Assembly: GCA_004555155.1 (NCBI GenBank)
Contig: SFJH01000006.1
Location: 1-64,000, forward strand
Direction: 5' to 3'
Length of the DNA stretch: 64,000 nt
Source: Clostridiales bacterium
GTDB taxonomy: Bacteria > Bacillota > Clostridia > Christensenellales > Aristaeellaceae
This document shows positions 42,081-49,930 of the stretch, piece after piece. Both the position numbers and the translations under genes were made by a program. Position 1 is the first letter of the stretch, and each line of letters opens with the position of its first letter. The notes under the pieces are model-generated. The model had not been told where the DNA came from. It saw only the letters and a list, made by a program, of their open reading frames with translations, and did not search any database.

Positions 42081-42718
42081 GGCTTGACCGTCCTTTCGCT
42101 TTCCGATCCTTCGTTTTTCAGCCGCAGCGCCAGCCTCGGCCTGCGGGTGGTGATGTTCTTCACGCCGGCGGCGAGGAAGCGGCGCAGGTCGTTTTCCTCG
42201 TTCACCGTCCACACCGACAGCCGGTCGGCCTGGTCGAGCATCGCCGCGTCCACGTCCCGGAAGCAGACGTTCAGCACCCGCCAGCCCACCGCCGTCACGC
42301 CCTCCAGAAGATCTGCGCCCCCGGGCAGGCAGGAGTCGTTGAGCCAGATCTCCAGCCCCCGCTCCTTCGCGCAGGCCATGTCGTCGGCGTTCACATCTCC
42401 GGTGAACAGCAGCCGCTCCTCCGCGCCCAGCGTCCGGGCCAGCGCGGCGATCTCCCGCACCATGCCGGGCTGCTTGAGGTCGATGTTGACCCGAAGCCCC
42501 TCCTGCGCGACCACGATGCGCAGGCAGTCCTCCAGCGAATCGCAGTCCCCGGCGGAGCCGGGCGCGTCGTGGCTCAGCACCAGTCGCCCGTCCGCGCGGC
42601 GCACGTCCACCTCGACCGCGTCCGCGCCCAGCGCCGCCAGCGCCCGGAGACTCTCGAGCGTATTGTCCTGCGTGTCCTCCGCGCCGGAATGGGCGGTGAT
42701 CATCGTTCTTGTATTCAT
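42077..42718 (-). CDS. Glycerophosphodiester phosphodiesterase-like protein
   Basis: A 213-aa GDPD-family protein. The first catalytic His is in AHSGAEDTQDNTLESL, where the usual HRG..ENT reads HSG..DNT. The EVD (EVDVRRADG) and SHD motifs, holding the metal ligands and second His, are intact. The R-to-S change removes a phosphate contact, so activity may be altered. I chose the ATG at 42718, with GGAGG upstream. It heads the operon with an EEP phosphatase and the YesMN pair. Confidence 0.82.
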   Translation of the reverse strand: MNTRTMITAHSGAEDTQDNTLESLRALAALGADAVEVDVRRADGRLVLSHDAPGSAGDCDSLEDCLRIVVAQEGLRVNIDLKQPGMVREIAALARTLGAEERLLFTGDVNADDMACAKERGLEIWLNDSCLPGGADLLEGVTAVGWRVLNVCFRDVDAAMLDQADRLSVWTVNEENDLRRFLAAGVKNITTRRPRLALRLKNEGSESERTVKP

Positions 42719-42750
42719 TTGCAGAATCCTCCGGAAAATTCGTTGGTTTA

Positions 42751-42779
42751 AGTGTAATCCATTCCAGATCATCTGTCAA
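42751..42779 (-). promoter_or_regulatory. Promoter of the GDPD-EEP-YesM-YesN operon
   Basis: On the minus strand, TTGACA (42774-42779), 17 bp, then TACACT (42751-42756), 33 bp before the GDPD start. Confidence 0.8.
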
Positions 42780-42785
42780 GGCGGC

Positions 42786-42820
42786 AAAACGGCGCGCGGG
42801 ACTGTCTGCCCCGCGCGCCG
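42786..42820 (-). terminator. Terminator of the tyrosine operon
   Basis: CGGCGCGCGGG and CCCGCGCGCCG form a perfect 11-bp stem with a 9-nt loop (42790-42820), followed on the minus strand by TTTTG. It ends the tyrS operon 27 bp after the membrane-protein gene. Confidence 0.75.
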
Positions 42821-42846
42821 CTGCGCATGGATTGGAACCTGGGCCG

Positions 42847-43317
42847 CTATTGCAGCGCGCCGTTGATCCGGTCGACGAGCCGCTGGCTGAGGATGGCGCA
42901 CGATTCGATGTGCACCTTGTCCCCGCGCACGAGCAGCGTCATGGAATCCGAGCCCTGCTTCACGCCCTCGATCTCGTCGAAGCGGTAGGTACGGCTGTTG
43001 CCCAGGAAGGTGCGGTACTCAAACGTCTCCTCGGAGCGGATGAAGATCTTCTGGTTGCGCCAGCACAGCGCGGCCGCCGCGCCCAGAACCAGCGCCGCGA
43101 CGGCGATTGCCGCCGTGCCGACCGGGCCGATCTTAAAAACATTGAACAGCCCCAGCGCCGCGTCGATCGCCAGCAGCGCCGCCGCCGCGATCAGCACAGC
43201 GCCCAATCCGAGAATCCATTCGGGCAGGCGCATGTCCGCCGGTTCCTCTTTGCTGAACCGCTTCGCAAGCGCGTCGCCTGCGGCGGACATGCCCGCCTTC
43301 CGCATCTGTTTTTTCAT
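42847..43317 (-). CDS. Hypothetical membrane protein behind tyrS
   Basis: A 156-aa protein with a charged N-terminus, two hydrophobic segments (about 33-58 and 65-86), then a soluble beta-rich C-terminus (KIFIRSEETFEYRTFLGNSRTYRFDEIEGV) that resembles a PH-like sheet. Family not identified. AAAGGGAAAA gives a moderate ribosome site. It starts 24 bp after the tyrS stop and ends before a strong terminator, so it is the last gene of the T-box operon. Confidence 0.7.
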   Translation of the reverse strand: MKKQMRKAGMSAAGDALAKRFSKEEPADMRLPEWILGLGAVLIAAAALLAIDAALGLFNVFKIGPVGTAAIAVAALVLGAAAALCWRNQKIFIRSEETFEYRTFLGNSRTYRFDEIEGVKQGSDSMTLLVRGDKVHIESCAILSQRLVDRINGALQ

Positions 43318-43341
43318 CGATGATTTTCCCTTTCGTCCGCG

Positions 43342-44574
43342 TTACTTCGCCAGAACGAACTTCTGGAAGGTCTTCTTGCCCTTCTTGACCACCACGCCGT
43401 CGGCCAGCATTTCGGCGGTGAACTTGAAATCCGGGTCGGAGATCTTCTGATCGCCCACGGACACGCCGCCCTGCTGCACGGCCTTGCGGGCCTCGCCGTT
43501 GGACTTGGTCATGCCGGCCTTCGCCATCCAGGCGATCAGGCGCGCTTCCTCGTTCAGCTCGGCTTCAGTGATGGCGGTGGTGGGCATGCTCTCGCTGTTC
43601 GCGCCGCCGCCGAAGAGCGCTTCGGCGGCCTGCCGGGCCTTGGTGGCCTCCTCCTCGCCGTGGATCAGCTTGGTGACCTCGAAGGCCAGCACGCGCTTGG
43701 CCTCGTTGATCTCGCTGCCCTGGAGCGCGCCCAGACGGCGCACCTCGTCCATGGGCAGGAAGGTCAGCAGGCCCAGGCACTTCTCCACATCCGCGTCGTC
43801 CACATTGCGCCAGTACTGGTAGAAATCGTAGGGCGAGCACTTGTTCGCGTCCAGCCACAGCGCGCCCTTTTCCGTCTTGCCCATCTTGCGGCCGTCGTGG
43901 GTCAGCAGCAGCTTGAAGGTCAGCGCGAAGGCGGGCTTGCCGTCCTTGCGGCGGATCAGGTCCGCGCCGGAGAGCATGTTGGACCACTGGTCGTCGCCAC
44001 CGGTCTGCAGGATGCAGTTGTAGCGATGGTTCAGCTCCAGGAAGTCATAGGACTGCATGAGCATGTAGTTGAACTCCAGGAAGGTCAGGCCGCGCTCCAG
44101 GCGCTGCTTGTAGCACTCGGCGGTGAGCATGCGGTTGACGGAGAACAGCGCGCCCACGTCCCGCAGGAAGTCGATGTACTTCAGCGATCTCAGCCAGTCC
44201 GCGTTGTTGGCGATCACGGCGCAGTTGGGCTTGGACTCGTCGAAGTCCAGGAAGTTGCTCATCTGCTTTTTGAAGCACTCCACGTTGTGGTCGATGTCCT
44301 CCACGGTGAGCACCTTGCGCAGGTCGCTCTTGCCGGAGGGGTCGCCGATCATGCCGGTGCCGCCGCCCATCAGCGCGATGGGCTTGTGGCCGGCGCGCTG
44401 CAGGTGCGCCATGGCCATGATCGGAATGTAGTGGCCGATGTGCAGGCTGTCCGCCGTGGGATCGAAGCCGGTGTAGAACGTGACCATGCCGTCGTCAAAC
44501 GCCTTGCGAAGGTCGTCCTCGTAGGTCACCTGCGCGATAAAGCCGCGCTCCTTCAGAATGTCGTATGCGTTCAT
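43342..44574 (-). CDS. tyrS: Tyrosyl-tRNA synthetase
   Basis: A 410-aa class I synthetase that charges tRNA-Tyr. HIGH (residues 45-48), KMGKT (KMSKS region), and the YMLMQSYDFL and TGGDDQW motifs of the tyrosine pocket are all visible. The C-terminus has an S4 RNA-binding domain (EARKAVQQGGVSVGDQKI). The start ATG at 44574 follows GGAGTG; the frame has three more codons upstream. It is third in an operon led by a T-box leader with a probable Tyr specifier, which fits its regulation. Confidence 0.97.
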   Translation of the reverse strand: MNAYDILKERGFIAQVTYEDDLRKAFDDGMVTFYTGFDPTADSLHIGHYIPIMAMAHLQRAGHKPIALMGGGTGMIGDPSGKSDLRKVLTVEDIDHNVECFKKQMSNFLDFDESKPNCAVIANNADWLRSLKYIDFLRDVGALFSVNRMLTAECYKQRLERGLTFLEFNYMLMQSYDFLELNHRYNCILQTGGDDQWSNMLSGADLIRRKDGKPAFALTFKLLLTHDGRKMGKTEKGALWLDANKCSPYDFYQYWRNVDDADVEKCLGLLTFLPMDEVRRLGALQGSEINEAKRVLAFEVTKLIHGEEEATKARQAAEALFGGGANSESMPTTAITEAELNEEARLIAWMAKAGMTKSNGEARKAVQQGGVSVGDQKISDPDFKFTAEMLADGVVVKKGKKTFQKFVLAK

Positions 44575-44602
44575 GGGAATCACTCCTGTTTCTTATTTTC
44601 TC

Positions 44603-45475
44603 TCAAATCTCCGCGACCATGCCGTCATAGGCGACAGTGAAGCCCTTTTCGGCCATCATCGGCGCGTACTGATCGTAGGGCGGCGTCCAGTGGGGCGCCA
44701 TGTGGGTCAGGAACACCGGCGTCTCCTCCCCGATGCAGCCGTGCTCCAACAGAAGGCTGCGGAAGGCGATGTTGCGGGCGGTGTTCATGTGGCCGCAGTT
44801 TTCGGACGTGCCCAGGCCGAAGGTGCCCTCGGTCACCACCGCGTCATAGCGCTTGGAGAGCACGATCTCAAGCATATCCGGGTCGAATCCATAGGTATCC
44901 AGCGCGTAGAGCAGCGTCCTGCCGCCGCGCTCGAGGATATAGCTGTGGGCAAAGCCCGGCTCCGGGCCGTGCTGGGAGCGCACAGGTGTGAAGGCCAGGT
45001 CGCCGCAGTCAGTGCGCTCGCCCTCACAGATCTCCTGGAAGCGCATGAACGTGCCCTCGGCAAACAGATCCGATTCCGCGCCCATCAGCTTCTCCTTCAC
45101 CCAGCGGTTGCCGAACACGGTCATCATCGGCAGCGGCGTGAACCGGGGCGAGATGATCTTCAATCGATCCTCTCCCTTCGCCTCCACCGCGCCGGGCGCG
45201 GCGCGCCGCCAGTCCAGCGGCTCCAGCGTCAGATGGTCGGGATGGGGATGGGTGGCCAGCAGATACCGGATCCCCGACAGGCTCACGCCCAGCCGGGCCG
45301 CGGTGTAGAAGCCGCAGGAGTTCATGTCCAGCAGGATATCGGAATCGATCATCGTGCCGGTGTTCATGCGGATATTCCGCCCGCCGTGCTCGCGGGCATA
45401 GGTGCAGTTTTCGCAGTCGCACCACACGGCGGGATAGCTCTCGCCCGCCGAGGTGCCCAGAAATGTAATCTTCAT
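44603..45475 (-). CDS. MBL-fold metallohydrolase, PhnP-like
   Basis: A 290-aa metallo-beta-lactamase-fold hydrolase. The metal motif HPHPDH (residues ~76-81) and the later Asp (ALDTYGFD) and His (FLTHMAPHW) ligands are present. The N-terminus KITFLGTSAGE and the Cys pair CDCENC resemble PhnP cyclic phosphodiesterases. The ATG overlaps the aminotransferase stop. Its role in a tyrosine-controlled operon is unclear. Confidence 0.88.
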   Translation of the reverse strand: MKITFLGTSAGESYPAVWCDCENCTYAREHGGRNIRMNTGTMIDSDILLDMNSCGFYTAARLGVSLSGIRYLLATHPHPDHLTLEPLDWRRAAPGAVEAKGEDRLKIISPRFTPLPMMTVFGNRWVKEKLMGAESDLFAEGTFMRFQEICEGERTDCGDLAFTPVRSQHGPEPGFAHSYILERGGRTLLYALDTYGFDPDMLEIVLSKRYDAVVTEGTFGLGTSENCGHMNTARNIAFRSLLLEHGCIGEETPVFLTHMAPHWTPPYDQYAPMMAEKGFTVAYDGMVAEI

Positions 45476-46665
45476 CTCGCCAGCTCCTTCGCGATCACGC
45501 CGCCCAGGCGCTCCATGCCGGTCTGGATGGTGGGAATGTCGGACATGGAGAAGTTCAGGCGCATGGTGTTCAGATGTCCGCCATCCGGATAGAAGTGGGT
45601 TCCCGGCACGAAGGCCACGCCGGCCTCCACCGCCGCGTTGAACACCCGCATGCCGTCCGCGCCCTCGGGCAGCTCAGCCCAGACAAACAGTCCGCCCTCG
45701 GGAACGGTGTGCTTCGTGCCCTCGGGGAACCACTTGAAGCCGTCCAGCATGGCGTCCAGCTGCAGCTTGTAGTCGCCGCAGATGCGCTTGAGATGGCCGG
45801 GCATCAGACCCTTGCGCAGATAGGCGTCCACGATGGCCTGCACCAGCAGCGGCGAATGCACGTCTGCGGACTGCTTGCCGATGACCATCTTGCGCAGCAG
45901 CGTCGGATTGTTCACCGCCGCCGCCCCCAGACGCAGGCCGGGCGCCACGTACTTCGAGAAGCTGGACATGTACACCACCCAGCCCTCGGTATCAAAGCTC
46001 TGAATGGGCGGCAGCGCTTCGCCGGAATAGCGCAGGTCGCGATAGGGATCGTCCTCGGCGATCACCACGCCGTACTTCTCCGCCAGCGCGGCCAGCGCCT
46101 TTCTGCGCTCCAGGCTCAGCGTAATGCCGGTGGGATTCTGGAACGTGGGGATCACGTACATCATCTTGGGATGATGCCGCTTGATCAGCTCCTCCGCCGC
46201 CTCGACGATCACGCCCTGATCGTCGGTGGGCATGGCGACCAGCTTCGCGTTGTACTCGCGCATGGCCTGGATCGCGCCCAGGAACGTGGGGCTTTCGCAC
46301 AGAATCACGTCGCCGGGATTGATCAGCGCCTTCAGAAGCAGGTCGAACGCCTGGGAGCCGCCCTGCACCGGCAGCAGCGTCTCTGCCGTGCAGTTCACCT
46401 GCGCGGTGCGCAGGAACTCCGCCGCGCTCTCCCGGAACGGGCCGAAGCCGTCCGTCGCGCCGTACTGCAAAAGGGTTGCTCCGTACTTCGCCAGCACCTC
46501 TGCCGAAATTTCGGAGATGACCTCCGGCTCCAGCGCGCTGGTGGACGGGTTGCCGCCGGCAAACGAAATCATGCCCGGCCGGCCCAGCAGCTTGAAGATC
46601 TCGCGGATGGCGCTGCCCGTGATCGACCGCATGTGCGTCGCAAACATTTCCTCTGTAAACTTCAT
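45472..46665 (-). CDS. PLP-dependent class I aminotransferase
   Basis: A 397-aa fold-type I aminotransferase. The PLP lysine is in SSFSKYVAPGLRLG, the PTFQNPTG motif binds the cofactor and MRLNFS supplies the carboxylate Arg. It is close to the LysN/2-aminoadipate and aromatic aminotransferases of the MocR-type catalytic fold. The start ATG at 46665 has GGGAGGG. The Tyr-type T-box before it suggests it makes or degrades an aromatic amino acid; that is inferred from regulation. Confidence 0.9.
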   Translation of the reverse strand: MKFTEEMFATHMRSITGSAIREIFKLLGRPGMISFAGGNPSTSALEPEVISEISAEVLAKYGATLLQYGATDGFGPFRESAAEFLRTAQVNCTAETLLPVQGGSQAFDLLLKALINPGDVILCESPTFLGAIQAMREYNAKLVAMPTDDQGVIVEAAEELIKRHHPKMMYVIPTFQNPTGITLSLERRKALAALAEKYGVVIAEDDPYRDLRYSGEALPPIQSFDTEGWVVYMSSFSKYVAPGLRLGAAAVNNPTLLRKMVIGKQSADVHSPLLVQAIVDAYLRKGLMPGHLKRICGDYKLQLDAMLDGFKWFPEGTKHTVPEGGLFVWAELPEGADGMRVFNAAVEAGVAFVPGTHFYPDGGHLNTMRLNFSMSDIPTIQTGMERLGGVIAKELAR

Positions 46666-46684
46666 GATTGACCCTCCCCTGTAT

Positions 46685-46920
46685 AAAAAAACGCCTTCCC
46701 CAGACGGGAAGGCGACCCTCGGACGCTGTACCACTTCCATTCGCCGCGCCTGAACGCACGGCCTTGAACGCGCGCTCACGGGCGCACCCGGGTCGGGCTA
46801 CTCCGTTCCCCCGACCGGCTCCGGGCTGTAATTCGCGCGGCGGCCCTTCCATTCCCTCGCACCCACCGGGAACTCTCTGACTTCAGGCGCATCCGGCTAC
46901 TTCTTCCCATCATCGTCATT
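46685..46920 (-). promoter_or_regulatory. T-box riboswitch leader, probable Tyr specifier (UAC)
   Basis: On the minus strand, in order: GGGAAGAAGTAG at the 5' end (46910s), AGAGAG (46872-46877), the GGTGGGTGCGAG loop, GAATTACAG containing the candidate specifier TAC (46828-46830), a stem GGTCGGG/CCCGACC, then GTGGTACAGCG (T-box sequence, 46724-46735). A terminator follows: CGCCTTCCC/GGGAAGGCG with TTTTTTT. Uncharged tRNA-Tyr would stabilise the antiterminator and turn on aminotransferase, MBL, tyrS and membrane-protein genes. Alternative TTA (Leu) reading in the same loop is less likely given tyrS. Confidence 0.85.
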
Positions 46921-46926
46921 TTCACC

Positions 46927-46955
46927 ATCATACCACAGCCTTCGCCCGCTGTCAA
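46927..46955 (-). promoter_or_regulatory. Promoter of the T-box/tyrosine operon
   Basis: On the minus strand, TTGACA (46950-46955), 17 bp, then TATGAT (46927-46932). The transcript would start near 46920, just before the T-box stem I. Confidence 0.85.
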
Positions 46956-47019
46956 GCGGGAATCAAGCGCGCGAGGGTCGGCAAGGGCATGATGCTTTGG
47001 GATATGAGCCGATTCTTGA

Positions 47020-47048
47020 TTGTCCGGTGCTCTCCCCCATGCTATAAT
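47020..47048 (+). promoter_or_regulatory. Promoter of the acyltransferase gene
   Basis: TTGTCC (47020-47025), 17 bp, then TATAAT (47043-47048), 31 bp before the ATG at 47080. Confidence 0.75.
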
Positions 47049-47079
47049 GAGCACAGCACAACCGGGGAGGACGTCGATT

Positions 47080-48123
47080 ATGAACAGAAACCGGGCCATC
47101 GACTATGAAAAGGGAATCATCGTGGCCGCGATGGTGCTGTGCCACGTGATGCAGTTTTACGGAAACACCGGCTCCTATCCGGAGCAGCGCTGGATCATTC
47201 TGGTGATCTGCGCCATGGCGTTTCCCACGTTCCTGTTCGCCTACGGGCGCAGCGTCTATCTGGCGTACTACCGCCGGGACTTCCGGTCGGCCGCGCCGCG
47301 GATGCTGGGCTCCGCCGCGCGCAGCTACGGCGCGTTCTGCCTTTCAGGCGTCGCCTACAACCTGATCTGCGCCGGCAAAACCTTCTCCGCCACGACGGTC
47401 AAGAAGGTTTTTCTGCTCAAGGACATTCCCGGCATGTCGGAATTCCTGGCGGCGTTCGCGGTGCTGGGACTGGTGGCGCTGGCGCTGTTTCCGGCGCTGA
47501 AATGGCTGCTGGAGCGCCCTGCGGCGTACTGGGCCGTGACGCTGGCCTGCTTCGCCAGCGCGTTCATCCCCTATGAGGCCGTGGGCGACGTGCGGCTGGG
47601 ACTGCTGATCGGCTCCACGAAATTCTATCTGTTTCCGGTGCTTCAGTATCTGCCCTTCTTCCTGGCGGGACTGTACGCGGGCCGTCACGGCATGAAGCGC
47701 CCGGTGGTCTGGCTGGCGGTCTGCGCCGTGCTCACGGGGGGCGGCGTCGTCCGCTTCATCCTCCGGGGCGAGCCCGGCCGGTTCCCTCCGGAGCTGGGGT
47801 GGCTGGTGCTGCCCTGCCTGGGCATCGCGCTGCTGGATCTGCTGGCCTGCGCGCTGGACCGCTGGACCCAGCAGCACGCCTGGGCGGCGCGCGCGCTTGC
47901 GCCGGTGGAATCGCTGGGGCGCAACTCGCTGTATTATCTGGTTTCGAGCAATCTGGTGCTGTTTTCCGCCGGAAAGCTGGGGCTCATCCCCGTCTACCGC
48001 AAGCGCAGCTTTCCCTTCAGTCTCGCCATGAATTCCACGCCCTGGGCGCTGTTCTGGACGCTGATTCTCCTGCTGGGCATCGCGTTCACCGCGGGGCTGG
48101 TTCGCCACGCGAGCCGTCGCTGA
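47080..48123 (+). CDS. Membrane acyltransferase-like protein
   Basis: A 347-aa protein with about ten transmembrane helices. It starts RNRAIDYEKGIIVAAMVLCHVMQF, the pattern (R..xID..KG..xx.MvxxHv) of acyltransferase-3 / DUF1624 heparan-alpha-glucosaminide acetyltransferase-like proteins, with the His in the first helix as the candidate catalytic residue. GGGGAGGA precedes the ATG. Monocistronic. The acceptor is not predictable; cell-surface glycans are typical. Confidence 0.75.
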   Translation: MNRNRAIDYEKGIIVAAMVLCHVMQFYGNTGSYPEQRWIILVICAMAFPTFLFAYGRSVYLAYYRRDFRSAAPRMLGSAARSYGAFCLSGVAYNLICAGKTFSATTVKKVFLLKDIPGMSEFLAAFAVLGLVALALFPALKWLLERPAAYWAVTLACFASAFIPYEAVGDVRLGLLIGSTKFYLFPVLQYLPFFLAGLYAGRHGMKRPVVWLAVCAVLTGGGVVRFILRGEPGRFPPELGWLVLPCLGIALLDLLACALDRWTQQHAWAARALAPVESLGRNSLYYLVSSNLVLFSAGKLGLIPVYRKRSFPFSLAMNSTPWALFWTLILLLGIAFTAGLVRHASRR

Positions 48124-48144
48124 ACGCGCGCCGGTGACAGACTT

Positions 48145-48186
48145 CGCCCGCAGGGCGCTGCGATACGCAGTATCCTGCGGGCGTTT
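48145..48186. terminator. Terminator between convergent genes
   Basis: CGCCCGCAGG and CCTGCGGGCG (48145-48154, 48174-48183) form a perfect 10-bp stem; the loop holds a second small stem CTGCG/CGCAG. TTT follows on the plus strand. Confidence 0.7.
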
Positions 48187-48199
48187 GATTTGCGTTCTA

Positions 48200-49930
48200 C
48201 TATCTCGCCGCGTCGTAGAGCTGCCTGTAGAAGCCGTTTTGGGCGAGCAGCGCTTCGTGACTGCCCTGCTCGACGATGTGTCCGTCCCGCATGACCAGGA
48301 TCACGTCGGCATTGCGGATGGTGGACAGCCGGTGGGCGACGATGAAGCTGGTGCGGCCCTGCATCATCCGCGCGAAGGCGGACTGGATGCGCAGCTCGGT
48401 GCGGGTGTCGATGGAGGAGGTGGCCTCGTCCAGGATCAGCATCGGCGGCAGGCAGAGCATCACGCGGGTGATGCACAGCAGCTGCTTCTGGCCCTGGGAG
48501 AGCATGCCGCCGTCCTCGCCGATGACGGTGTCGTAGCCGTCGGGCAGGCGGCGGATGAAGGAGTGGGCGTGAGAGGCCTTCGCTGCGGCGATCACTTCCT
48601 CGTCGGTGGCGTCGGGTTTTCCCATGACGATGTTTTCGCGGATGGTGCCGGCCTTCAGCCAGGTCTCCTGCAGCACCATGCCGTAGGAGGCGCGCAGGCT
48701 GCGGCGGGTGACGCGGCGCACGTCCTCGCCCTCCACGCGGATCGCGCCGGAGTCCACGTCGTAGAAGCGCATCAGCAGGTTGATGAGGGTGGTCTTGCCG
48801 CAGCCCGTGGGGCCGACGATGGCCACGCGCTGGCCCGGCCGGACGGAGAGGTTGAAGTGCTCGATCAGCGGCCTGTCCTTCGAATAGGAGAAGGCCACGT
48901 CCTCGCACTCCACCGCGCCCTGCACGCCGCTGAGCACTGCGGCGTCCGCGGGATCGGGCGACTGGGCGGGCTCGTGGATCAGCTCCAGCAGCCGCGCTGC
49001 GCAGGCGATGGCGTTCTGAAGCTCGGTGACCACGCCGGAGATCTCGTTGAAGGGCTTGGTGTACTGGTTGGCGTAGCTCAGGAAGCTGGTGAGCAGGCCG
49101 ACGGTCATGCCTCCGCCGATCGCCGCCAGGCCGCCGGTGAGCGCCACGCCCGCGTAGACCACGGAGTTGACGAAGCGGGTGCAGGGGTTCGTCAGCGACG
49201 AGAAGAAGATCGCGCGCAGCGAGCACTTCTCCAGCCGGGCGTTGATGCCATCGAACTCCTTCAGCGACCGCTCCTCGCGGCCGTAGGCCTTGACCACCCG
49301 GGCGTTGCCGATCATCTCGTCGATGTAGGCGGTCATCTCGCCGCGGGTTTCGGACTGCTTGACGAACATGTCGTGGGTGCGCTGGGCGATGAACTTCGCC
49401 ACGAACAGCGACAGCGGCGTGACCACCACGACCACCACGGCGATGGCCGCCTGCCGGGCGAACATCACGCCCAGCGTGCCCAGAATGGTCAGCACGCCGG
49501 TGAACAGCTGGGTGAAGCCCATCAGCAGGCCGTCGGCGAAGGCGTCGGCGTCGGCGATCACGCGGCTGACGATCTCGCCGTGGGGATGGGAATCGATGTA
49601 GGCCAGCGGCAGCTCGCTGATCTTCTTCAGCGCGGCCTCGCGCAGGTCGCGCACCACGTTGAAGGTCACGCGGTTGTTGACGACGTTCATCACCCACTGG
49701 ATCAGCGCGGTCAGCGCCACGCAGGCGGCGATCTTCACCAGAACCGGCACGATCCGCCCGAAGTTCACGCCCTCCAGGGTGATCTGATCGATGGCCAGAC
49801 CGGCCAGATAGGGCGCGTACAGCGTCAGCGCCACGGTCACGCCCGCCATCACAAAGGACAGAAACGCCAGCCACTTGTAGCGGCCGATGTACTTCAATAC
49901 GCTCTTGAGCGTTCCTCGGGTGTTCTTCAT
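48200..49930 (-). CDS. Heterodimeric ABC exporter, catalytic half
   Basis: A 576-aa half-transporter: six transmembrane helices then an ATPase domain. Walker A is GPTGCGKTT, Walker B is MLILDEATSSID with the catalytic Glu, but the signature reads LSQGQKQ instead of LSGGQ. This is the pattern of the TM288 / BmrD-type subunit. It is encoded directly after its partner with a 4-bp overlap. Substrates may be drugs, lipids or peptides. Confidence 0.93.
   Translation of the reverse strand: MKNTRGTLKSVLKYIGRYKWLAFLSFVMAGVTVALTLYAPYLAGLAIDQITLEGVNFGRIVPVLVKIAACVALTALIQWVMNVVNNRVTFNVVRDLREAALKKISELPLAYIDSHPHGEIVSRVIADADAFADGLLMGFTQLFTGVLTILGTLGVMFARQAAIAVVVVVVTPLSLFVAKFIAQRTHDMFVKQSETRGEMTAYIDEMIGNARVVKAYGREERSLKEFDGINARLEKCSLRAIFFSSLTNPCTRFVNSVVYAGVALTGGLAAIGGGMTVGLLTSFLSYANQYTKPFNEISGVVTELQNAIACAARLLELIHEPAQSPDPADAAVLSGVQGAVECEDVAFSYSKDRPLIEHFNLSVRPGQRVAIVGPTGCGKTTLINLLMRFYDVDSGAIRVEGEDVRRVTRRSLRASYGMVLQETWLKAGTIRENIVMGKPDATDEEVIAAAKASHAHSFIRRLPDGYDTVIGEDGGMLSQGQKQLLCITRVMLCLPPMLILDEATSSIDTRTELRIQSAFARMMQGRTSFIVAHRLSTIRNADVILVMRDGHIVEQGSHEALLAQNGFYRQLYDAAR

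Noticed and set aside
46822..46834. Leu (TTA) as T-box specifier
   Set aside because: TTA and TAC overlap in GAATTACAG, but TAC is followed by the conserved purine, and tyrS lies in the operon.
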